Origin: Prosapia bicincta
Taxonomy: Eukaryota > Arthropoda > Insecta > Hemiptera > Cercopidae
DNA length: 64,000 nucleotides
NCBI GenBank assembly: GCA_036971475.1
Contig: JBAIZL010000006.1
Coordinates: 5,793,501 to 5,857,500, forward strand
Direction of reading: 5' to 3'
The position numbers and the translations under genes are program-made. Below the pieces are notes generated by a model. It searched no databases and was not told the DNA's origin. It saw nothing but the letters and a program-made list of their open reading frames with translations. Below, piece by piece: positions 54,906 through 64,000 of this stretch (positions are counted from its first letter, which is position 1; every line of letters begins with the position of its first letter).

Positions 54906-57271
54906 ACTATTATAATATAAAGTACATAAAATAAAATAAGAATAGCCCCGGGGAATTAAAGTATTTGGTTCTGCATTAGGATGTTTTTGTACCGGTACAC
55001 TTATAACACTTACAAATGAAATACATCACTAATTACATATTTCAAAGAATCAGTAAAGATATGCAGTACAAATAAAAATATAACGTAGATATTGTTTAAA
55101 TTACAATTACAGCTAAAGGTAATTTTTCAACCATATAAATCAACACAAATGAAAATTACTTTTCAAAATATATTATTTCAGGTTGAACATAGAAATCTTT
55201 TATAAAAAATTTTGATTATAAAATATAAAATTACACTTTTTATTTGAAAAAACTTTGATTGCAATATCATATCTAATGTACTAGACTAAACAAAATTCAT
55301 TGTTATATGTTTATTGTTCTGTTTTTAGAAAATATATAGTAGAGCATTAAATAATTTAAATTCAGGACCTTTTAACAATAAATTTTACTTATTATCAAAC
55401 AACTTTTGACAAACATCATATAGTGTAGTTTTTAATGAGTTTACAAGGACAACATTTTTTGAAATCAAGTTAAAATGCTTTTAAAATCTAGTGGGTTTGT
55501 TGTATTTGAAATGGATCAAGTTAGATTTTTAGTTTTATTTACCTAACTTGTACTTTCTCTTTCAGTCCACTTACTCTTAGAGCTCAGAGAAGGGTGGGTA
55601 TAATCTTCTCTGAGCTATCATCGCACACATACTAGAATAAGCAGAAGTTACTTCTGTGACGTCTAGCACCACTAACATATACACACACTTGACAAATAGC
55701 CAAGTGTTACACTTTACACTATCAAGATGCTGCATGGGAAATACCTCCATTAGTAGAGGTCACATTTGAGGTAAGCTCTATAGACTTGGGGGGTTGAATT
55801 TAGAAACCGCGGCCCCTTTGTCATTTTATGACATTTTGTTAGGATTGTTAGGATGTCTTATTTTAGAATTTTTGTGTAGGATGTTTTGTGTTATTATGCA
55901 TCTGTTTCAGGTTTTTAGGTCTTTTCATAAGTCAACAGGAAACATGAATGTTTTCTTCAAAGTCTACAATAATAGAAGAGTTTTTAGTGATTCAGCATTT
56001 TCTACGTCATCGAATGGGCTCTTTTAGTTCTAAGCAATTTTAGTTTTAAATTTTTCTCTTATTATGAAACAGGAAACTTTTTTGGTTGGTTTTTATGACA
56101 TCGAAAGAAGAAAAGAAAATCTGATTCTCGTTTATGAAACAAGTAACTTGTTTTGGTTGATTTTATGACATCAAAAGAAGAGAAGAAGATTTGTGATTTG
56201 AGCAGATAGTGAAGAAATATCCTGCAGAATATAAACTTGTGAGTAAATTATGTTACTATCAGTTGTTAACATTTATGTGTGATTCTGATAAAATACCATT
56301 ACATAAGAGATTGATACAGGGTCGGTTCACTAATGTGAAGTTATTTATATGAAACACAATTTACCTCTAATAATGTCTCTGATGTAATGGTTGTGTGTAT
56401 GTGTGGTGTGATGTTTGTGTGTCTGTTGAGGCATTTCTTTCAACAACAGTGAAGTTAATGTTCATTTTAATTTTTCTAAAACAGTCACAGAATTCTTGTT
56501 TGGACAGTTCTACAATTCTTTATGGAAACAGATTGTTACATGGAGAGACATTGGGAAAATTGGAGTTAGAGGAGCTTAGCAGATACTCAGATTTAGCAGT
56601 AGCTAGAGTCAGAACTGGATACAGACTTAGAAAGAATAACAGAAGGATAAGTTAAATAGGTAAGTTTATGGTATTGAGTCTTTTATGATTTTTAGTTTAA
56701 AATCACTTCTGGTCTATCTAGTCTATCTGGATAAATTAATATATATATATTGATGAATAAAATTTCTTCCACATCACTTCTGCTTTTCATTAAAAGTAAA
56801 GTTTTATAGGTCATGGTAATATTAGTTTTCCCAAACTTCTTTGATGAAGGAAAATTACTTAGAATCCCAAGTCTGTATCATCTTTAACATATTGGAGCAA
56901 TTTTTTAACTACCGCCTCAAGAATTTGGGTACTATTTTTTTTCGAAATATATGTGTTATATTCAGAACACATAGAAATCTATTCCAGTTTACTTATAAAA
57001 ATATATTTTTCATTTGACTTCTATTTTAAAGCAATGTATATTGTTTTTATAATAATGTATTGCTATAGAAATTCATCTGATAACATTGGTAGTTCCACTT
57101 AGCATAAACAACACTGGCATGTTACAAGTCTCGCACTAGTTAAAATTTCATTTCCAGGCCCTTATTTCTTAAAGCTTTCTGCCTGAAACTAGTCCATGTT
57201 TATCTGCCATTGTGAACCCCCCTCCCCTCCATAAGTCTATCCTGGAGCCGCCCTTGAGTGAATTTTTAGTA
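54906..57271. other. No recognised feature
   Basis: AT-rich sequence. A short open frame at 56470-56655 (HGETLGKLELEELSRYSDLA) follows an acceptor-like site and is followed by TAAATAGGTAAG. It has no recognisable similarity, so I do not call it an exon. A hAT-terminus-like CCTGGAGCCGCCCTTG lies at about 57241-57256 with no partner found. Confidence 0.45.
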
Positions 57272-58034
57272 CAGGGTGACACACGGGAGACAGACGGTTT
57301 TTAATGAAATAATACTCAGCCAACTTTGAAATTAATGCATGTTTATTTACAAAAAATCAAAACTCATTATTTGCCATTTTAGTTAACAAACTTATTTGTG
57401 AAAGATAATGTCATCAAGATGACGTCCATCATTTCGAATGCAGGACTCAAGTCTCTTCTCAAAATCCTCCATCACACGGACTAAAATCTCTGCAGGGACG
57501 ACAGCAATTTCTTGAATGATTGCATTCTTCAACTCGTCCAAAATTCATGGTTTGTGGTTATAAACACAGTTCTTAAGGTACCCCCCCAGAAAAAAGTCAC
57601 ATATTGACAAGTCGGGAGACCTGGGAGGCCAAGGAACATTGCCAAAACGTGAGATAATCCGGCCAGGAAACATGCGTCTAAGAACTGTCATTTAAAGTGT
57701 CTCTGGCCAGGATGCTTCTTAGCCAGTATGCTCCCAGTTGATCTGAAGTTTTCCACCCATCTGAGGATTGTGTTATGGTTCGGAACAGTTTCATGGCGAC
57801 CGACATTAAACGGCGCACGAAACAATTGCAGCGTAGCAATAATAGACTCATCACTTTTCACGAAACTTTCATAGACAAACACTCGACGTTCCAAGTCCCA
57901 CTGTTCCATAGTGACTGAGTAAATGAAATGGGGTCTTGTGTGGATCAGAACTATCCCCCACCACGACCACCTCCCACCACCGCGCCCTCAGTACTATGCA
58001 GTTCAAAACCGTCCGTCTTCCGTGTGTCACCCTG
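57272..58034 (-). mobile_element. mariner-superfamily deletion derivative
   Basis: CAGGGTGACACACGGGAGAC at the left end and the inverse of CAGGGTGACACACGGAAGAC at the right end are flanked by TA on both sides. The 763-bp element has lost the middle of the transposase. Confidence 0.9.
57413..57909 (-). pseudogene. mariner-superfamily transposase pseudogene, core deleted
   Basis: The minus strand from 57909 encodes a helix-turn-helix N terminus (MEQWDLERRVFVYESF, FNVGRHETVPNHNTILRWV). From about 57690 it continues with the C-terminal catalytic end (FPGRIISRFGNVPWPPRSPD, LSICDFFLGGYLK, then NDGRHLDDIIFH). The first two catalytic aspartates, which lie between these parts, are deleted. A stop interrupts the C-terminal part. 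Such proteins are common in insect genomes as Tc1/mariner-like transposases. Confidence 0.88.
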
Positions 58035-58529
58035 TATATTTGTTTACTTCAATAGATTGAGCTATCCTGTTAGAAGTTTATACTTTGAAAATGGGATGAA
58101 CTTCATTTAACCCTTAAAATATTTATTAGGAAGAGTCTGTATTAATTATCTCTAAATCAACTTCTGTCTTTAACATGTACCATGAGGGGCGTAATATGGT
58201 ACCTCAATGATAGGAACATATTTTTTTTATAAAATGTTTTTACTTATATGTTACTGATATGAACATGATAAAACACTTTTTATAGTGAATAAAGGAAACA
58301 ATTCAGCAACACATGTTCAACTTGGGGCTTAAGACTAAATTGTTAATAATAAAACACGGTTGGTACATGAGTCAATAACATTTATTTTCAAAATAACGAC
58401 AACATTTCAAAAGCAAATTTTAATCAGGCTATAATTCATAGAAATAGAAACTACACGACATGAGACATGTAATAGTAAATTTTTGTAACTTATTAAATCT
58501 ATAAATAACCATAAACCTGTACAAATAAA

Positions 58530-59343
58530 CCAGGTCTGGCTATTAAATAACGAGACTGACGTAAAAAATTTTATTTTTATTTTATACATACTTAATATAC
58601 ACTCCTCTATCTTTACAACACTCATGGGAATTTTCCACAGCTCCTTCAGAATATGTTCCGCTTTCTCTTTTACAGCTTCCACAAACTTAATCTTTCCCTT
58701 TTAATCCACATTTCACCTTAGGAAACAGATAGAAGTCACATGGTGCAAGATCTGGTGCATAAGGTGGAGTTCTAACACTGGGATGCTGTACTTGGCTAGG
58801 AACCTCGATAACGTGGGATTATCTGGCGCATTGTACTTCCTTTTTTTGGGGGTATTTTTTCCTTACTTTTTCACGTAATTTAGAAAGTACATGAAGGTAG
58901 TAATATTGATGAATTGTTTGACCTTCAGGAATCCAGTGAAGTACAGAATTCCATGGATATTAAAAAAACAATCATTTTTGCTTTAAATTTTGACTTGCTA
59001 TTCCAGCTTTTTTGGCTCTCTGTAAAGTTGGGCTCTTCCAGTGCATGGATTGGCGCTTAGTTTTCGGATCATAAGTAAAAGTTTCAGTGGCAGTTTTTTT
59101 CAAGTTAATTAAGAAATTCACAATAATTCGTTGCTGTACTATTACACTAACCATTTTATCTGGCAAAACAAAAAAAAAAAACAATCACGCGAACATAGGG
59201 TTTGACTAAACGATGTTGTTTACAGACTAACTGAGCACTAAAGAGGAAGATTCACAATAAACAACTGTTGAACAATGGTGGCTCACGCGTGTACTCTTTG
59301 ATCTGCAGTAGGGTCATTCTTGTTATTTAATAGTCACACCTCG
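58530..59343 (-). mobile_element. mariner element remnant
   Basis: Imperfect inverted ends: AGGTCTGGCTATTAAATAAC on the left, and the inverse of GTTATTTAATAGTCACACCT on the right. A TA follows the right end; the left TA is mutated to AA. Length is 814 bp, below the ~1.3 kb of a full mariner. Confidence 0.82.
58560..59184 (-). pseudogene. mariner transposase pseudogene
   Basis: From 59184 the minus strand encodes LKKTATETFTYDPKTKRQSM and HWKSPTLQRAKKA, the linker region of mariner transposases. After a gap, at about 58780-58600, it gives LAPDLAPCDFYLFPKVK and a KEKAEHILKEL helix from the C-terminal catalytic part. Frameshifts and missing segments make it non-functional. Confidence 0.85.
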
Positions 59344-59693
59344 TATTAAAGTCGCCATTCTTTTGAAAATTGTTATTTACTCATATATTTTAACAGTGTT
59401 TTATTAATATCAGGATTCGTGAGTATATATACAAATTATTACTATATTTCTGTTTAAATGACAGACCTTATCCTCAGGGAACTTTTATTTTGGTAATAAA
59501 CTGTTGACTGAAATCTGATCATCCATAAATCTGTCCTTGTCATAAGACCAATAATATAAATTAACAGATTTTTTTAAATATTATCGTGCTGCAGCTTTTA
59601 AATCAATTTTTTAAAGATTTGTAATTAAGTCACTAAAACACTTGTAAACATTTACAAACTTGCCTATAGTAAGTAGCACTTATTTATATTTGA

Positions 59694-59735
59694 TGAGGAC
59701 GGCTGTTTTGGGAGATGTGTCCCATTGTCAACTCA
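59694..59735 (-). ncRNA. Hammerhead-like fold, family B, left arm (degraded)
   Basis: Helix I TGAG/CTCA and the GTC triplet are kept and the core is TTGACAA, but the GAAAC segment reads AAAAC, which should abolish activity. Confidence 0.35.
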
Positions 59736-59774
59736 GATTGTAACTGATCTACACAATTGAGATCAGTTACGATC

Positions 59775-59816
59775 TGAGTTGACAATGGGACACATCTCCT
59801 GAAACGGCCATCCTCT
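59775..59816 (+). ncRNA. Hammerhead-like fold, family B, right arm (degraded)
   Basis: The core is TTGACAA with GAAAC intact. The triplet is ATC instead of GTC and helix I is weakened, so pairing is poorer than at 31692. Confidence 0.35.
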
Positions 59817-60059
59817 ACAAATATAAGTAAGTGCTACTATATGCAAGTTTGTAAATATTTACAAGTGTTTTAGTGACAACTAGAAGCTCATGTGAAGATG
59901 GAATCAAAGAAAATATAATTATATTCAGTTTTGTTAGTTGAAAATTTGAAAAGTTATAAAACAAATTACAAAAACATCACATTTTGCATTAGACAATTCA
60001 AATACCAGGATAAGAAAATAGGGAATGATGTAATATATAATTACATATATAATATACAT

Positions 60060-60970
60060 AATACATCTAATCACCCCACACAACACAAACACGCTGCTTT
60101 TAATCATATGTTACACCCTCTAATAAACATACCAATGCTATAGAAAGACTACGACGAAGAACTTAATATCATAAAATACATCGCCCAACAAAACAGCTAC
60201 CAACACACACTCATAGATAACATTCTCAGGAAAATAAAACATAAACACCATCAAACAGCCACACAAATAAACCACACAAAAAATAACAAATACATATCCC
60301 TCACCTACCACAGTAAAAACACACACAAAATAGCCTCCACATTCAAAAAACTCCATTACCAAATATCCTACAAAACAACAAACACGCTCAGAAAACATAT
60401 ACAACCTTTTCAAAAAGAAACTGACAAATACAAACTCTCAGGTACTTACAAATTAACTTGTAACGATTGTCCCAACTATTACATTGGTCAAACCGGCAGG
60501 TCATTCTACACACGCTTCGATGAACACATTACCCAAACAAAACAAACAACCCTAAATCCAGCTACGCAAAACACCTAAATAACACCCAACACACACATAC
60601 CGACATACACACTAATTTAAATATTCTACATACATTAAAATAGAGTAAAAAACTAACAACTTTAGACAAATATGAAATCTACAAACACTACGCACAAGAC
60701 AGGGAAAATATACTTAATGACCACACACACTTTGAAGCCAATAGTCTTTTCAAATACATCACACAAGACGCCGACACATCACCTAATGTCATAAATCCAA
60801 CCCTGTCATACTGTTTGTAAAGACAAAAGCCGCTAGTAGAAGGTTAGCTTCGTAAAAGGAACGATCGTTTTGAAACGCGTCAGCAAGTAAGCAATTACGT
60901 ATTCACTTAGTTAAGTAGTGTAAAATTAATTTAACCAGTGAATTGAAGATGATTACATCAAGAAACTTTA
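60060..60970 (+). pseudogene. PLE pseudogene (connector, GIY-YIG, 3' tail; family C)
   Basis: The sequence starts after the RT catalytic motifs (SNHPTQHKHAAFNHML). After a stop it continues with a connector. GIY-YIG reads GTYKLTCNDCPNYYIGQTGR with an RFDEH helix at about 60440-60530; the usual GIY is GTY here. Further stops follow. The tail (60830-60970) contains a hammerhead-like fold and ends with TTCACTTAGTTAAGTAG and GATGATTACATCAAGAAACT, shared with 22805 and 61800. Confidence 0.85.
60847..60884 (+). ncRNA. Hammerhead-like fold, PLE family C
   Basis: Helix I GCT/AGC, core TCGTAAA, one extra A, helix II GGAAC/GTTTT around GATC, GAA, helix III AC/GT with loop GC, C17. The GAAAC..GTC half is textbook; the 5' core is divergent. 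A second copy is at 61917-61954. Confidence 0.4.
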
Positions 60971-61799
60971 ATATATAATGTTTCAATGATTTATGATATA
61001 TTATAAGTATTATTTATTAGGTATATTATTAGTGATATTACTATAAAAGCCCAACATTGTGAGTTCATGTACAGCTGTTTATTTTTTTAACAATAGCTCT
61101 ATTAAAAAAAAAAAGATTTTTTAAAAAAGATTGGGACCTGGATGGACTACTTACACATTTTCTTTCTAACTGTTTGCATATTAAAAAAAAACAAAATTCA
61201 TTCCACTTACCTATTGCTCCTGTAGTCCTTAATTATTGCAATACTGTAAATAAATTATTACAGTACTGTACTCTGGTTTATGAAATCCCTATATTTCATG
61301 AAGAAGTCATCTTGAAAAATGTGGAAATTCTATAAAAAGAGCAAGAATTATAAAATACATCAAGAGCTCATTGGTACAATGTATTAGAATAAAATATTGA
61401 AAAACCCCAATAATACAAAACTAACTAATATTACAACTACCTAAGCTGAAACCTTTATGTACATATCCATGACCATGTGATAATCAACAGAGGGTCTTAT
61501 TACAATCTATAATACAATAATTTACAAACTAGACTAACGCCAATCCTTCTCCACCCCCTCTCTGCCTTTGACTAATAAACAAAGGTCTGCCTTCTTAAAC
61601 CATCTCAGTAATATAAACTGTAACTAGTAACAATATATAGAATACAAAACTAATTATTAAAAAATGCAACATATATATTTAAAATAAATCTAGTACTGAA
61701 ATAAAGGATATAAAGGTGAGTTGGGCCTTTTATCTATATTCATTAATTTATCATTTGATTTATCCATCAAAGGTTTAATCTTAGGTAACTTTTAATATT
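60971..61799. other. No feature seen
   Basis: AT-rich sequence without coding signal. CAATAATTTACAAACTAGAC at about 61526 repeats the sequence beside the left LTR near 34220. Confidence 0.5.
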
Positions 61800-61995
61800 A
61801 AATTTGCTTGATGTAATCATCTTGAATTCACTGATTAAATTATAATTAAAAGGTACTTAACTAAGTAAATATGTAATGGCTTACTTGCTAACGATTACTT
61901 GGTGTGTAGAGGGTTAGCTTCGTAAAAGAAACGAATGTTTTGAAATATGTCAGCAAGTAAGCTATTAGGTATTCACTTAGTTAAGTACCTTTTAA
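61800..61995. repeat. ~190-bp PLE-terminus palindrome (family C)
   Basis: TAATTAAAAGGTACTTAACT with TGGCTTACTTGCT on the left is matched in inverse by AGCAAGTAAGC and AGTTAAGTACCTTTTAATTA on the right. The centre near 61905 holds the family-C hammerhead-like segment (61917-61954). 61996-62471 has no gene that I can see. Confidence 0.85.
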
Positions 61996-62475
61996 TTATG
62001 GTTTGAATATTAGTTACTTTTATGGTATTGGGGTTCTTTCGATATTTTTATTGTAAAATTTTAAGGTTAAAAATTTCAAGAATTTTTTCTTGTATGACAT
62101 GGGCAAATTCTTAACCAAAGACTGACTCCTATCACAGTCCTTATCATGCAATTTACATATCTATGATTAAGTTATCTTTTTACCAATATATCAGATTGTG
62201 TCCATATACCTTACAAATCTGTTGATAAGTTTAAAGTGGTTTAATATGGATTCATTGCATTAAGAAAATGAAGTAAAGGATTTTCAATGAAGTAAACATA
62301 AAGAAACACATACTATAAACAACTAGTACAGTAAAAATATTGTCTGCTCCTTCATCTAAAGTCAAGGTTAATACCATGAATGTGCAGAACTGTGATTGCA
62401 ATGCCAAGACTGCAAGAAGCACAGGCATATCTTACATCCTAGATGAATTTTGTAAGATTCACTATAATGCTTTAA

Positions 62476-63788
62476 CCTTCGAGAGGGCGCATGTGGAGTT
62501 TTTCTCCACGGATATCATTATTTGTTAAGAAAATGTCTTTCTAGTTGTCAGAAGTTTATTTCTGACTCGTTACACCACAACCTGAAGTCTAGGAAAGGGC
62601 CCAACATAATTTTGTTCGTTTTTTCCTCATAGCTTTAGTGTGAATGTAATCTTTATCACGCGTAGTCAGACTGTGGAGGTTTCGTCCGCAAGCGCCCTTT
62701 CATGTAAGTTATTTGTGCAGAGTTTCTCGTGCAGCTATTTACATTACAAAAGACTTTGTACAGTTGAATTATTACTGTTTTTGTTATTATTATTTTAGTG
62801 TTGTAGGTCTTTTTAGTATCTAAGTTTCACATTTTACTCTTGTTCCATTTGAAGAGGAGAGAATTAGTAAAATGTTATGTGGTATCAAAAAAAAAGAAAA
62901 TCAGTAAATAATCTTAAACGGAAATTTTGTTAGACAGCCAACAAAAACTAGTCTCTTTGTCAGATGATGAGCCTGACGAAGACGTTAATCAAATTGTAAA
63001 TGAAACAAATGAAGACATAATAGGTGAATCTGAAAATGACCAATTTGTTGAAATGTTGTCAGATTTTGACGTTATAGAGAAAATCAGGCTAAAAATCCCC
63101 CAGGAAGCTGTTACAGTGCAGTTTTATAATAGAAAAGAAGCTTTTTTTAGTAAACAATGAAAAATACAGTAAGTATATTGAACCAGAAAGGCAAGGGAGA
63201 ACAGCAAAAGAAACATAATTCTCATGAGAGTGGGTCATGTTCACGCTACACTAGTTGTGACTAGTAAACTTAGAAATGAACAATTATGAATTGTTTTTTC
63301 AACAAAGACTGTAAGATTCTGCTAGAACCTGATATGTTATAAAGCCAATATTTTTTTCATCCACTAATTTTTAGGGTTATATATTTGAATAAAAATATTC
63401 CTTATTTTCACTAAATATTATAATTCATTTCCTATTCTTATATGTAGGGCCTGCAATCATGATAAAATCTTTTTCTTGTTTAGACGTTGAATTACTTTAT
63501 TATAGAAAAGTAAGCTGCAAACACCACTCCCGTAACAAAACAGTTGTGTAGTATACATTGCAAACACGTTTTAACAATTCAAAATATTTCTAGAAAAATG
63601 GTGTTTAGAAAAGTAAAATTGTACAATTGTTATGTATAAAATTATTTACAAAGCATTTATATAGTATTTAATTGTGAAGTCACCCAAATATAAAATCGTA
63701 AAATGTTTAAATGTTAAAGAGTATTTGTGCGGAATAAACCTCTGCAAGCACCCACTCCCGTTTGAAACTCCATGTGCCCTCTCGAAGG
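62476..63788 (+). mobile_element. piggyBac-like deletion derivative
   Basis: Ends CCTTCGAGAGGGCGCATGTG and, at the right, the inverse of CCTTCGAGAGGGCACATGGA. TTAA precedes the left end; the right copy reads TTGA. Inside, an open frame (62927-63160) is rich in Asp/Glu (LSDDEPDEDVNQ), like the acidic N terminus of piggyBac transposases. No catalytic core remains in the 1,313 bp. The last 200 bases of the window show nothing further. Confidence 0.78.
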
Positions 63789-64000
63789 TTGAAGATTTAG
63801 TTAGAAAAACATTAATCACAAATTTTCATTTTTTTGTTCTTCTAGAGATACATAAAGACCAACATTAGAATGAAAACATCATCTTCTTCAAACTCAGAGA
63901 GGCAACATCAACTATCAACTCTTCAGCAGCTATGATTATCATCTATATTTACTGCGACCAGCAGTGACTTTGATCTGAATATTAGGTAAGTTTATCTATG

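Larger units (their letters stand above)
59628..59876. repeat. ~250-bp palindrome of a PLE terminus (family B)
   Basis: The left arm from GTCACTAAAACACTTGTAAA to about 59758 is the inverse of 59762-59876, ending TTTACAAGTGTTTTAGTGAC, with almost no loop. The same sequence forms the copy at 31630-31790. Each arm carries a version of the family-B hammerhead-like fold. Confidence 0.92.

Noticed and set aside
56395..56655. Possible host exon
   Set aside because: A single short frame next to acceptor-like and donor-like motifs, with no recognisable similarity. Such motifs arise often by chance in AT-rich DNA.

Overview
This window looks like AT-rich nuclear DNA from an arthropod, most likely an insect; the species cannot be named from the sequence. 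The evidence is the mix of mobile elements: Penelope-like elements (PLEs) with GIY-YIG endonucleases, an errantivirus-like gypsy element with an F-type envelope, an I-superfamily LINE, piggyBac, pogo/Tigger, hAT and mariner elements, and long minisatellites. I found no convincing host gene, tRNA, rRNA or CRISPR array. Almost everything that can be assigned is a transposable element or satellite DNA.

Layout. 1-3400: two long inverted repeats (fold-back elements) and a ~90 bp tandem array that runs into a palindromic PLE junction. 3306-8345: a PLE reverse-transcriptase fragment abutting a 5'-truncated, broken gypsy pol with a possible 3' LTR. 8580-18567: two nearly identical PLE copies head to head; the left copy is split by an apparently intact 6.1 kb LINE (ORF1, ORF2, 74-nt poly(A), perfect 14-bp target duplication). 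18568-31800: older debris (GIY-YIG remnant, Tigger, three identical 136-bp repeats, a second head-to-head PLE pair, a pogo derivative with a PCNA-box-like C terminus, a hAT element with a perfect 8-bp duplication, a piggyBac deletion derivative). 32625-34160: a decayed LINE tail. 34245-42926: a young LTR retrotransposon on the minus strand (gag, pol, env, near-identical LTRs, 4-bp duplication) with one frameshift in pol. 43000-49130: palindromic repeats and a PLE remnant. 50250-54905: two large minisatellites (57-bp and 91-bp units). 57272-63788: two mariner derivatives, PLE palindromes, a PLE remnant and a piggyBac-type derivative.

How the parts relate. The autonomous-looking parts are the LINE (both ORFs open) and the errantivirus-like element (one visible pol break). 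The LINE is younger than the PLE it interrupts. The LTR element landed inside an inverted repeat. PLE tails recur at many sites, often as head-to-head palindromes.

Most interesting signal. Several different PLE families carry a hammerhead-ribozyme-like fold at the 3' end. One family has the canonical core. Three others replace C3 and G8 by U3 and A8 together, which is what conservation of the known C3-G8 tertiary pair would predict. This is read by eye and needs covariance-model and cleavage tests.
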